NCBI GenBank assembly: GCA_015039365.1
Contig: WION01000037.1
Location: 62,001-126,000, forward strand
Reading direction: 5' to 3'
Source: Amanita rubescens
Lineage: Eukaryota > Basidiomycota > Agaricomycetes > Agaricales > Amanitaceae
Length of the DNA: 64,000 nt
Both the position numbers and the translations under genes were made by a program. Under the pieces are notes generated by a model. That model was not told the origin of the DNA. It did not search any database and saw only the letters and a list, made by a program, of their open reading frames with translations. Shown one piece after another: positions 10,561-21,465 of the stretch; the first letter of the stretch is position 1, and every line of letters begins with the position of its first letter.

Positions 10561-11293
10561 ACATGAGATATTTGCAAAATATTTTTTCAGATATGACAGA
10601 AAACTGAAAAATCCCAAAAATTTCTCAAAAGTCCAAAAGAATTATGTGATTACCTTGCTTGGGTTTATTCATTGAGAACTTTTATGCCAAAATAAAACCA
10701 AATAACCTGGCTACCCTGGCAGCTGCATTGCTCCCCCTAATTACATTTGCAGTACCAAACATAACCAAACACAACATACTTTCAAAATACTGTTTTGAAC
10801 ACAAGTCTTTTTTAAAAACAATGCTAATTTACTACTAATTTCATTGAAGGCATGTATGTACATGCATGGGGTGATACCAGCCTTGAAGGACCTCATTGGA
10901 AACCATCAGGCACCCACTGCAATAAGGTGGGAATGGTGGCTGTTAAAGTCATTATCTGCAATCTGTACAGATTACTACCTGTATCTGTGCTATTATTGCC
11001 TATCCATATTCAATCTCAAATACCAAGTGATGCTAGTGTTTCTATTTCCAGTCTTGCAGGACTGAAAAAGACCAGAACTGGACTGGACCAGGACTGATTT
11101 GGACCAGACTGTGGTTTCAGGTCTTGGCAGGTCCAAGGGCAGTCTGGTTCTGGTCTTTTTAAAATTGTAAAATCAAAAAAACTGCAAAAGACTGGTCCAG
11201 ACCAGTCTAGACTGCTCATAGTAAAAGGTGACCAACACAGTTGTATTCTACCATATTTTAGCTTTTTTTTGAGCACTCAAACATCCAAAATGG
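10561..11293. other. Repeat debris, no gene
   Basis: 10545-10690 resembles the inner part of CxC-element left ends (CAATGCCAAACAAGG, TTTTTCAGAT, AT-rich). 11045-11230 is rich in ACCAGACTGG/CCAGTCTGGT words, a small MITE-like repeat. No coding sequence was recognised. Confidence 0.4.
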
Positions 11294-11524
11294 TGTTAAA
11301 AATGCGCCAAGTGTAGTTGCAACTGACTACAAATGTTGTAGTAGTTGTCTAGCCCTCTGATAGACTCAATACATGCTTTAGACATTCACAAATGCGGTCT
11401 ATAACAATTGATAGCAGTGATATTAAGTCTATATCCAAGTGTAGGTACTGTAGTTCCCTACATGTAAGGAAACCTGGCCTGTTTGGTTCTATTTACTACC
11501 TATCCCATCAGGCGTGAGTTAAGG
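11294..11524 (-). repeat. Copia family B solo LTR, left piece
   Basis: Matches the end part of the family B LTR (…GCGCATTTTTAACA on the minus strand) up to GAGTTAAGG. The flank AATGG (11289-11293) is repeated at 17711-17715, right after the other LTR piece, so the two pieces are one LTR split by a later insertion. The last eight bases AGTTAAGG (11517-11524) are the target duplication of that insertion. Confidence 0.9.
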
Positions 11525-12076
11525 TAGTCTCGTGCCCAGACGTTTAGCTACAGAACGGACCGAGCGGACTCCTAATCGGAGTCAAAAATCCTGAGAGGAT
11601 TTTGCGCTCTGCGCGTTCGTAGAACGTCTGGTGCAAAATAGTCGTGAGGGGGGGGGTCAGTCCTTAGGTAATGTGCAGATGATCGGTGGGAGCCATTTGT
11701 AATCAATTCCCGCGCATCTGGGGCTCACGCGTCAAACAGCGCTTGCGTGTGAATTAGCCTCTTTCTGGGCCACATCAGTTAATATACTGGCTGATGGCTT
11801 AAGCTTTGAGTTCGACCGGGGTTATTGGGATCACATGGAAGCAGCTTAGGCCTAGATGGGTGGTATATCAGTGTTCTGTTGTATTTATAGGGCAAAGTTG
11901 TGTGTGTTTGCACATTGAGCTTTCACATATACCCCATTCTTGCTGATGGGATGCTTGGCTTCTCCCCCCACTGTTGTTTGGTATGTCCCTCACTGTAATT
12001 CTCCACAAACTACATGCTGATAATGCTTATACTGCACAGGTTGACTGGGATATTGTTCCCCTTCATTTATTGTGTC

Positions 12077-14735
12077 ATGAGTGATTATGAATTCAGTTGC
12101 AGTGATGATGAGGATGATTATAGGACAATGGAGGAATTTGGTGCAAGGGAAAGTCATGATGAGGATGGGCAGTCATCCTGTGATGATGATGCACTTCCCC
12201 CTGATGCTAGCCCTAATTATCAGTGTACACAGATGCTTGGCAGAGCTTTGACAGGGCAGAATCTTTGCCAAAAGGTTCTAAAAGTTCTGAAAACAATGGA
12301 TGAGGAGGGTTTGGACCTCCCATTATTCCTGGATGCACTTAGCTGGGGTGATGCAGAGTGTATCTCAAATGGAAAGATTAGATATGCAAGAACTACCCTC
12401 CTTGGTAGTCTGCAACTGCCAAGGATATTGAAAAGATGGCATAATCCACCTCGTGAAAAGCACAATAAGGGACAAAGAGCAGCTGGTGCTCATGATACAT
12501 TGGAGAGCTTTGCCATTGATTGTGTTTCAAACAAAATAAAGGAAGAGATGGACATTTCTGCTGATGTTTTCAAAACCCCTGGTGATCATATTGTGGAGGA
12601 ACATCTCATGTCTATTCATTTGAGAGAGCTGCAGAAGCAGGCTAGTGATGGGATGCCTGTCTTCTGGTCTATTCTTGAGGCTGCTACAAGTAATAAGGAT
12701 AAGAAAAATAGGATCAATGAGAAAATGGTATGTCCCTTGGCAAGATCTTAGTAGCTTCATGATGGTCTGACTGTTGAGTAGTATATTCTGAACATAATGG
12801 CTCAGTGTCAATATAGCCGCTCAAATAGGCGCAGCAGACTGCAGAAGCTGTGGGCTGTTTATCTGAAGGCTTGTGGAATGTCAGCCAGGGCATTTGATGC
12901 TATGCATAATATTGGAGTTACCATGAGTCATCGATGGGTTTTAAATTCATATGAAAGACTTTCTGGTGATGCTATGAAGAAAGTCCAAGATGTTGTGAAG
13001 AAGTATCCATGGAGCATTTCTCATGACAATGTAAATCTCCCTATGCGTGTATTTTCACAACAACTTCACAATCAAAGCCATTTCATTAGTGGAACTGCTG
13101 GCACTGTATGGCAGCTTCCAGTCTCAGCAAAATTAGCTGATGGTGCAAACAGGAGGTTTAATAAATACAGGGCTGAGCATTCAGGAACAGTGTTTTCTAT
13201 TGATAAAATGCTATATGGAAGTGATGATGCAGATGATCGCATGGATACATGGTTTGCTTATCATATATGCTCCTTCTTATTGAACAGCCCAGATTTTAAA
13301 GATTACAAATACAAAGACAGTCTTTCACTGGCCGAGCCATCACCTACAAATCAATTAGCATGTGGAGCAGACAATGTGGTGAAGCAGCACATTCTTGGAA
13401 CATGTGCAAATGAGGAAGCCAGCTATGAAGGGACTATGAAAGTAATTGATGAGTTTTTCCACCAATTATGCCTCAGTAAAGATGAGGAAAAGGAAAGAAT
13501 TGGAGTGGAACAATTTATTCCTTGGCTTGGTGATCAATTGACTGTTGATCATCTAAGAGGGATGTGGAACTATCGCCACGAGGATCATAATTCATTTGAC
13601 AGACTGGACTATCAGTTGCCAGTATTTGGCTGGTTCCACCTTATTATGACCTTTGCAAACTCATTGCACAAACAATATCTGATGAACTCTGCAGCAATTG
13701 GCAGTCTTAGGCAAGCTTTTGATGTCCTCCATCGAAAAGGATTAGTTGTGCAATCCACTAAAGGCCCATTTTGGCACAACCTTGATGAGGCAATACATCA
13801 CATTGCTGAAGCACATTTTCGTACATGTTGGCTAGAAGCTGGTCAAGTAAACAATCTCAAGGATCTGACACAAAAGATGCCAGGGGAACTGAAGGATATG
13901 TCAGTAAAAATATTGAGGGAGCATGCTTCACAAAGGGCATTATATCACATGCAGTCTAAGCCTGATAAGGAAAAGGATCTTGTACAGATCCAGTGGACTA
14001 TGTGGAATAAGGATGTGCTGCCATATATTGAGCTTCGTCATGCAGTAAGAGCTGGTGATGTGGGGCGGATGGAGGATCTTCTTCCACTTATGGCCTTTCG
14101 ATTCTCAGGAGGTGGAAATACTAATTACACCACTGAAATACTGGAGCTTTTCCAGGGGTTGAATCAGGAGTGGCCACAGGAAATATGGTTAGTGAAAATT
14201 GCAATTAGTTTCTGCAAGAAAAAGATTCTCATTTACCTGTAGTGATTATATAAAAAAGTGGTGCTGGGTAATGACACGCACTGGGGAACCAAAAAGCTTT
14301 TTACCATATGACCTGGCTCAAGAGCATAACATAGCTGATATAAAGGTCCATTATCGGTCTATGGGACCAGCAGGTGCATCAATGGATTACCTCAAGAAGG
14401 TATCTCCAGCTATTCCTACTCTGCGTCGTGTGCAATGTCATATGGAGAAAGAATTTGGGACATACAAACGAGGAAGTCATCACTCTGCACCAGACAAGGA
14501 AGCAGATATTGTCCTTCTAACAACTCAATATATTGAATCAGCTCTGCATGTGTACCAACCAGGGCGCACATTACCAAGTAACAAGGCAGGTGTAGTGAAT
14601 ATTGTTGATAATGGTGCCCAGGGTTTGGAGGGTGTTATAAGGGATTGGTTCAGGCGGCGCTCTTTGAAACGCTCAGCAGAAGAGATTTGGAACAGTGGAA
14701 CAGGGAATGATGAGGATATTCAAGCAGAAATTTAG
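12077..14735 (+). CDS. DUF6589-type protein, candidate transposase
   Basis: Three exons: 12077-12727, 12782-14187, 14243-14735, giving about 849 codons with all frames intact. Introns are short with GTATGT...TAG and GTTAGT...TAG. The start is the MSDYEFSCSDDEDD methionine, an acidic N-terminus; an upstream in-frame ATG at 12014 is hydrophobic and less likely. Features typical of the family as I recall it: YSRSNRRSRLQKLWAVYLKA after the first intron; DNVN (Asp about 299) then GTAGTVWQLP; GDQLTVDHLRGM (Asp about 468) followed by VFGWFHLIMTF; and DLAQEHNIADIKVHYRS (Glu about 713). A D-D-E RNase H-like fold is an inference, not shown. It faces the RecQ-like gene and shares its element. The C-terminus is basic (RRRSLKRSAEE). 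Confidence 0.75.
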
Positions 14736-15114
14736 GTGGTCATAGAATATTCTTGTATCTTCAAGCTACATGTTTCATTTCTTACATGTATTAGTACATA
14801 GTACTATATGAATATGCCTTTCTCCACTCACAGTTGTCCTTGTGTTCTAAGCTTTTATGTAGAACTGGAGAAGAAACAATAAATATAATTTAGTCTATGT
14901 GCATCAAGTGACCTAGGAAATGGCAGGGGTATGGCAAGGCCAGCCACCCATGGCCTTCAACCTCAATCAGTCACCCTCCCAGACCCCTACCACCTGCCAC
15001 CACTATTTTCATGTGCCAATCAATCACCCATCATTGCTTAGCCTTGAATGCACATCCACCGAATTTATGCATAATAACTAAGTATTACAATATGGTAATA
15101 GTAATACAACATGA
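14736..15114. other. Convergent intergenic gap
   Basis: Between the stop codons of the DUF6589-type gene and the RecQ-like gene. An AATAAATATAA string at about 14878 could serve as poly(A) signal for the plus-strand gene. Nothing else was seen. Confidence 0.4.
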
Positions 15115-17299
15115 TTAATTTGGATTCTGACCCCAATCTCCAGGCAAGTGACTTTGGTTTTGTGGTTGGTTTTGTGGTTGAGAATAATGAGGGATATAAT
15201 GATATTGCTGATGATACAGTGCTTGAGGTTGAAGGTGATAAGGTTGAGACCCTGGTTGCTGATAATAGTGATAATGACCTGGCTGATAGTAATAGTGCCC
15301 AGGTAGACCTTGAACAAGAGGCTGAGAGATGACAGGAGAATGCATGAGACCAGGGAAAGCTGATTGAGACTGAGGGATGACAGGAGAAGGCATGAGACCA
15401 GCCAGGACAGGAGGAGGCATGAGACCAGGTTGAAGGGAAGAAGCAGACATAAGACCATGACCAGGAGGAGCTGAAGATGCAACAGCAGGTAGAGAAACAG
15501 AAGGTGTGGTGACAGCAAGATGAGAAAAGGATGGCATGTTCAAGACCGCTGAGTTTCCAAGCACATTTGTGTTCTGCTGTGATTTAGCTCGAGAAGGACG
15601 AGGTGGTTTTGGTTGAGCTTGACGTATTGCCTTTGCTTCAGCACGTCGACGCTTTGCTTCCTGAGCCTCTAGAGCACGTCGTTCTTCTGTTTCGCGTTTC
15701 TTCTCTTCACGTTTCTCTTCAAGATCCTTGAAGTGACCTAGATCATAATCAGCTAGACATTTCAGGACATCCAGGCCATGTTTCTGGGCATGTGTAGCAC
15801 TCCAGCCCTCGCCAATAAGGTCCTGAACAGTTGTAATGGTCCGCTTTGAGGCAAGAGAACTGAGAATGTTGTCAGGAAGGAGGCAGTGAGGTCCCCATGG
15901 GCGTCGTAGATAATGAGCCTCATATGTCTGAAGGCGCCAAGATTCCAGCAGTTGAATAGCACCTTGACGGAACTGATCACGACGTGTTTTTGGCCCTATA
16001 CAACTGCCAGTGCATACAGGCCAAGGAATGGATGTTAAACATACCATTCAAGCTCGTTTCTGACCCCTCCAGTTTGATAATTCCTGTAGCAGAGCGCTTC
16101 CTGCTTGTACTTGCACCAACAAATGAAGTAACTGCGTCAATTGGCTCATCCTTGACCTCCTTGACCTCATTTGCCAATGGAAATTGCATGAGGTCATGAG
16201 TGGTCCCAAGACGACGGAGACAATTGTCACAACAATCGCCAGTTGGTTCTGGGATGCTTGAAAGCCATGATAAACCTTTGAGGCAAAGACTCACCTTTAC
16301 GGGGCACTCCATCATTAAAATACAAAGATACGACCTCTCGTCGACACTCCAAACCCTTGATACCTTGATGTCGTCAAAGAAGATAAGGGTCTGACGAAAA
16401 GATATGACATTCCCATCCTCGTCCAAAGAAATAAGAAATGAGAGTGACTCGAGGTCACTCTTTGCTGCAGTCATTCGTCGGACAAACCATGTAATATTGG
16501 GACGGTCGGTTCCCTGGTTTACATGGAATATCGATTCCGAGTCCATGAGGAGGGTTTTCTGAACCTGTGCAAGAATGACGGGTGGCAATGTCGCCGAAGT
16601 CGCAAGTATTGGTACCTTAGCAGGAACGAATGCACGGAGTGTCCCTAGATCAGCATATGACTTTCGGAACTTATCACCCCACTGAGAGATACAGTGGGCT
16701 TCATCAATGACAAGCACAAGAATATTTTTTGCAAAGGCATTCAAATTGAGTAGCGAACGGAATTGGACGTGTTCAAGGCACATCTCCGGCGACGTGATAA
16801 TGACGTTGTAGTGTCGCTTTTTGAATTTCTAGCATCATACATATAAGAAACCATGTTCACATCATGAAAATGCGAACTCACCTTATGAATATCCTTGCTA
16901 TACGTGTCCCCATTCACCGCTACAGCCTTCAGCCCAATTCCCGAGAACCTAACAGCCTTTCCTGGCTTTTAGCTGCGCTTTCAGAGAATTAATTACGAAA
17001 ACACTCACCTGATGCTCCTCCAACGCATTCAAAGGTGATAATATGATCACCATCTTGTCCGGAAATGCGAAGAGTGGCATAACGAAGGGCATGGATTTGC
17101 CCGCACCTGTCCCAGCATCCAGGCCTAAGATCAAGGCCTCGGCAACATCAAGTTGCCAGTAATACGGCTTTAAGCCGTTCATTCGCTGTTCAAATTCTCG
17201 CATGATTGTACCTCGGGTGAGTTCGGATGAGTAAGCGCCGTCCTGTGAGCGCATAGAACTTGAAGCGGCAGTCCGAGTGTCGTCGAGCAGCTTTTGCGA
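15115..17299 (-). pseudogene. RecQ-like helicase carried by the DNA element, damaged
   Basis: Exons on the minus strand: 17299-17009, 16956-16882, 16828-16045, 15995-15115. Motif 0/I WQLDVAEALILGLDAGTGAGKS, Ia LSPLNALEEHQ, II DEAHCISQWGD, III ATSATLPP and IV TLIFFDDI are present. Right after motif IV the sequence jumps to CRREVVSLYFNDG and then GDCCDNC, so motifs V and VI and most of the second RecA lobe are deleted and the frame is shifted. The tail is a Lys/Glu coiled coil (15.6-15.75 kb) and a Pro/Gln/Tyr-rich repeat (GLMPSPV, YHYYQQPG). The true first exon lies at 17519-17572 on the plus strand (ATG GAA GCG...), separated by the inversion described below; joined back it is in frame. Helicase activity is unlikely in this copy. 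Confidence 0.85.
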
Positions 17300-17572
17300 T
17301 ATAGTGGACACCTTAACTTAGTCTCGTTCCCAGCCGTAATGAGCAAGTCGATGTGCTATCAATCCCATGTGTCGGAGTGAGCCGGGCGGAGTCAAATTTT
17401 TTGAGTCTTTTCGCATGATTGACTTGCTCTATAACGTCTGGCGCAAAATAGTCACGAGGGGGGGTCACTGCACAGCCCCTCATCACATAAGCTGCTGGCC
17501 CTGGCCGACGGCCTCGATATGGAAGCGGATAGCCACGATCGCTTCCAAATCCATCAGAAATGTGCTCTAGTG
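17300..17572. other. 273-bp micro-inversion at the element's right end
   Basis: Bounded by GCGA (17296-17299) and its complement TCGC (17573-17576). Contents in present order: LTR piece in reverse (17300-17318), element right end (17319 onward), subterminal G-run, RecQ first exon (17519-17572). Flipping it back restores the LTR, the 8-bp duplication, the inverted terminal repeats and the RecQ start at once. Confidence 0.88.
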
Positions 17573-17710
17573 TCGCGTTTTGTCCACAGACACAACCGCT
17601 ACACCTATAAACTAGCTCATTATACACAAAATAAAGAATATAGTATTGTAACACTAAATATAAAGAAGCATTTGAGCAATATCTGATGTTTAATCACTCA
17701 ATATTCAACA
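17573..17710 (-). repeat. Copia family B solo LTR, right piece
   Basis: Continues the LTR from TCGCGTTTTGTCCACAGAC to ATATTCAACA, followed by the target duplication AATGG at 17711-17715. Confidence 0.9.
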
Positions 17711-18070
17711 AATGGTTGAGATCTGAGCTTACAATGGTAACATTTGTTTGAAGCTATATATAATATGTGAATTTTGTTGTTGCAACACTCCAGGTAAGAT
17801 ATTCTGAACATGATTAATCCAACTATGTTCTAGTACATCCAAGTCATTTTTTGACCCATCAGCTATAAGAAATGGTTAACCTTTGAGGTAGTATGATCTT
17901 GGCACTCCCTTTGGTACTCTCTTTGGCACTCTCTTTGGCTATGTTTGGCAGTCTTCTATAGAGTATTGTCAAAAATGGTTTTCATGTGGCTTCCCTACAG
18001 TGCAGGTGGGTGTGAGAGTGAGAGGGTGCTGTTGGTCCAATGGAGTATAGTTTAGCAGTGGGAGGGTACA
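17711..18070. other. No gene recognised
   Basis: Short ORFs only; CACTCTCTTTGG repeats at about 17905-17940. Confidence 0.4.
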
Positions 18071-18328
18071 AAATGCGATATAGTGGACACCTAAACTCAT
18101 GCCTGATGGGATAGGTAGTAAATAGAACCAAACAGGCCAGGTTTCCTTACATGTAGGGAACTACAGTACCTACACTTGGATATAGACTTGATAGTAATTT
18201 ACTGCTATCAACTGTTATAGACCACATTTTGAACGTCTAAAGCATGTATTAAGTCTATCAGAGGGTTAGACAACTAACTACTACAACATTTGTAGTGAGT
18301 TGCAACAACACTTGGCGCATTTTTAACA
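18071..18328 (+). repeat. Copia family B LTR fragment, opposite orientation
   Basis: Runs from GCGATATAGTGGACACC to ...GCGCATTTTTAACA at 18328. The part corresponding to the first third of the LTR (TGTTGAATATT...) is missing, so it is truncated at its left end. Confidence 0.8.
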
Positions 18329-18339
18329 AAATAATCCCA

Positions 18340-18570
18340 TAGTATTTGATTCAAATGGACTTGTTTTTCTTCTTTTGTCCCAGAACAGGGAGTTACATGG
18401 GAGTCCACGGGGAGTCCCTACTCTTCTGCCAACTTTTTTCTTCTTTTTCCCAGGACAGGGAGTCCCCACCCTTTTGTCACTTTTGGTCATTTTAGTGGGA
18501 CTCCACTCCAGGAGTCCAGGAGGAGTCCACAAGGAGTCCACAGGACTGAGTGGGGGAGTGTGAAGTGCTG
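18340..18570 (-). repeat. CxC-type element left end, GGAGTCC variant
   Basis: Ends GGGGGAGTGTGAAGTGCTG at 18570, a variant of the GGGGGAGTGTAAAGTACTG end at 28116. Inside, the repeated subterminal word is GGAGTCCAC rather than GGAATCCAC. No partner end was found. Confidence 0.45.
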
Positions 18571-19709
18571 AGTGTGAGAAACTGCTGACTATATATATAT
18601 GACCCTCACCATGGTGTTTTACATTATTTGCTCTATATCAGATAATATGATATTCTAGGAGTATGTGGCAAAAATCAACATGTTGCATGGGAAACTAAAG
18701 GCAACATGATGGCATTGTTGACCTGGACATGATTATTCAGCATAATTCCCTTATTATTCCACAGGCCTATTGCCTTGGCATATTTATATGTCACAAGTGG
18801 CATGGTGATTCCATTAATCTTGTTGGGTTCTCCCCCTGCTAATATACAATGTTGATGGTGAAGCAGCAGCAAACAATGGACATCCAAAGGCCAACCAACT
18901 CTGACTCTTCTTCTCATCATGGCAAGAATGTGATCACCAATCACAATGAGACTGACAATGCATCGGATGTCATGGCAGGGAAAAAAAGGAAAACAGACCT
19001 TTATCCGGAATCTTCAACCAATGCTGCCCCTCCTGCAGGTGACACCAAAATGGGTTGACATGCTATTTGTGTTACAAACTCATTAATCTCAACCTAAGTT
19101 GTAATGACAACTCCAGTTATGATTACAAGTCTAAGTCAAACATGTGACTATGTATTCAGTTGAGATACAAGTTCAATAACTTAGTATCTGAGGACAATTG
19201 TGGTTGACAAGAGGAAACAAGTAAGATTGAATTACTAGACTGCAACAAACAGCTAGCAATTAACAGCTAAGTCGAACTTAAGGTTCAACTCTAAAGTACA
19301 GGCAACTTACATATATACTTGTGAGTACAATGAGATGTACTAATTAATGGATAAAGTTAAGTACAAAAAAGTAAATATATGTAAGGACGGTGTCATATGT
19401 GGAACAAGGAGTTGGTATAATAAAGAATGAGCTTGTCCGTATGAATCAAGTATAAAGGATATGACAAGTAAGGTAAGCATAAAGAAAAATAACATGTCTG
19501 ATGTATCATGTAATCATAATGTGGGAGTCCATACCATGTTGTAACAATTTGCATTTGTTCTGCAGCTTCTGCTAACATCATTTACAGCTAGGGCTGTACA
19601 CCTGTACATTATGGCGTGATGGCTCCATTGCATCAGCAAACATGGCAAAAACCTGATTGTCTGATAGCATCTGTCATCCAATTTGTCTGATTGTCTGACT
19701 ATCTGACAG
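18571..19709. other. No gene recognised
   Basis: AT-rich; a 70-codon plus-strand ORF at 18849-19058 (KKRKT motif) and others lack any recognisable feature. Words such as CAGCTAGCAATTAACAGC suggest old repeat material. Confidence 0.35.
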
Positions 19710-21230
19710 GTGCTGTTGCACTGATTGTCCAATTGTCTGGCTGGGTGGAGACTGATGCCATGACCAACTGCTATGACCATTGCATCCCAATCAATGCCCT
19801 ACTTGGCACCTCCATGTTCAATGTGAAAAAGCCTGAGGAGCATTTCCTCCCTCATGATATACTTGGTATGTTGACATGCTTTCCCAAATTTGTCCCAGCT
19901 ACTGAGCCAGGATCCTCCCCTAGAGCCCCCAGGTGAGCGAGCTCCTGGCTCAAGTCTTCCCCTGGGTGGAGGCTGAGCAGGTGGCACTTGAGGAGTGTGA
20001 GCGCAAATTTGGCCATCCTGCTCATGACATTGCACTCTGCCAGTTTCTCAGCCTCCTTATCTGGCTCCATGTCCACCTCAGCCAGGACGTTGTAAGGGAG
20101 GAGTTCATGTTAAAAATGCGCCAAGTGTTGTTGCAACTCACTACAAATGTTGTAGTAGTTGTCTAGCCCTCTGATAGACTTAATACACACTTTAGACATT
20201 CACAAATGCGGTCTATAATAGTTGATAGCAGTTATGTCAAGTCTATATCCAAGTGTAGGTACTGTAGTTCCCTACATGTAAGGAAACCTGGCCTGTTTGG
20301 TTCTATTTACTACCTATCCCATCAGGCGTGAGTTTAGGTGTCCACTATATCGCGTTTTGTCAGACACAACTGCTACACCTATAAACTAGCTCATTATACA
20401 CAAAATAAAGAATATAGTATTGTAACACTAAATATAAAGCATTTGAGCGATATCTGATGTTTAATCACTCAATATTCAACAGTTCAAGCAGGGCTTGGTT
20501 GGCATGCAGGAGCAGATGACTTGCCTGGAGGGTGCAGTTGGCATGCTTTTAATGGCAAGAGGACATCCACATCAGCAGGGTGAGTCTCCTGTTTCTTTTA
20601 AGACCTGTCAATCTGACAAACACCTGGCTTTCTAGCTGCTCCTGCTCCCCCTCTTCTGCTGCTGCCACCACCACCATCACCACCTCATCCTCAATCTTGC
20701 CTTGCTCCTCCCCTCCTCCCCCTCCTGAGCTCCCAATGCCAACACTCATCCAGTCTGCTGCAAACCCTGACACTGGCTTGCAAGCCCAACGCTGGAAGGA
20801 CCTCACATCCCACTTCCCACATTCCCAGCTTCTCAAGCACAACTGGGAATGGGCATCAAACAATTTCCTCCCTGTCTATGTCTTCCAGCCACCTACCTGC
20901 TTCCATTGCTGACATCTGGGTTGAACACATGGAGGGTTTCAATGGGTATCTCCCTGTCCAGAAGCTTGACCAGTGTTGGGGTGCCATGTGGAGGTGCAAT
21001 CAAGGTGGACACGCACTGAGAACTGCTGCCAGAAGAAGATGATCACCCTCATGGAGTCCCTCCTGGCCAAGCCTCACTGGGATGCTGAGCAGGCCCTCCA
21101 GTTCTTGCATGAGGAGTATGAGGCCAAGAAAGGTATGACTCTATGTTCCTTTTGTGACTTCCTGAAAGGGGCTGGAATGGCAGAGGTGTTGAATGCAACT
21201 GACAAGCACCATGGAAGTGCCATAGGTGGC
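19710..21230 (+). pseudogene. NDC10/GCR1_C-type (Crypton-like) protein relic
   Basis: Exon 19710-19865 (MTNCYDHCIPINALLGTSMF, PEEHFLPHDIL), intron GTATGT...CCCCCAG to 19932, then SELLAQVFPWVEAEQVALEE and HDIALCQFLSLLIWL. A family B solo LTR interrupts at 20108; without it and one GTTCA the frame continues FKQGLVGMQEQMTCLEGAVGM to a GTGAGT donor at about 20580. Further on, MEGFNGYLPVQKLDQCWGAMW (about 20930-20990) and LLAKPHWDAEQALQFLHEEYE (21060-21120) resemble the GCR1_C DNA-binding domain often linked to NDC10-like domains in basidiomycete Crypton-type elements. Stops between these blocks show decay. The tyrosine-recombinase core itself is not visible here. Assignment is from recalled sequence style. 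Confidence 0.55.
20108..20481 (-). repeat. Copia family B solo LTR, TSD GTTCA
   Basis: Complete LTR of 374 bp (TGTTGAATATT...ATTTTTAACA on the minus strand) with perfect 5-bp duplications GTTCA at 20103-20107 and 20482-20486. It splits the NDC10/GCR1-type frame. Confidence 0.95.
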
Positions 21231-21465
21231 TAGAGAAGGCAGTACAATAGTAGGTAGGAAGGCACCTGAGGTAGCCTGCAGGTTGGTAAATAGGTAGGTT
21301 ATTAGGTAGGTAACTAGTTAGTACTGTACTCCCAACTCAATCATGACTACAGTTGACTATCTCATAATGCATATTGTCAGGCTGGCCAAAAAGCTATGCA
21401 AATTTATGCAGTATCAGGGTTATGCATGACGAGAATTAGCATATATTATGTAATCATATTACTAA
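21231..21465. other. No gene recognised
   Basis: Contains TAGGTAGGTA-type short repeats (21285-21320) and nothing that looks coding. Confidence 0.4.

Larger units (their letters stand above)
11525..17572. mobile_element. ~6-kb DUF6589/RecQ DNA element, 8-bp TSD
   Basis: Inserted in the family B LTR. Left end TAGTCTCGTGCCCAGACG at 11525; the matching right end TAGTCTCGTTCCCAGCCG is at 17319 but flipped by a small inversion. Each end is followed about 100 bases inside by CGTCTGG(T/C)GCAAAATAGTC and a G-run. Target duplication AGTTAAGG lies at 11517-11524 and, inverted, at 17311-17318. Cargo: a plus-strand DUF6589-type gene and a minus-strand RecQ-like gene, converging around 14.7-15.1 kb. I do not know a formally named transposon superfamily for this layout. 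The element looks self-contained, but the helicase has lost part of its motor. Confidence 0.8.

Noticed and set aside
16949..17311. GTG start for RecQ at 17311
   Set aside because: Those first codons are inverted LTR sequence; the proper upstream exon with ATG lies at 17519-17572 on the opposite strand.
17313..17654. 113-codon minus-strand ORF with a Tyr/Arg-rich start
   Set aside because: It runs across the inversion breakpoint and joins LTR sequence to flipped element DNA; a chance chimera.
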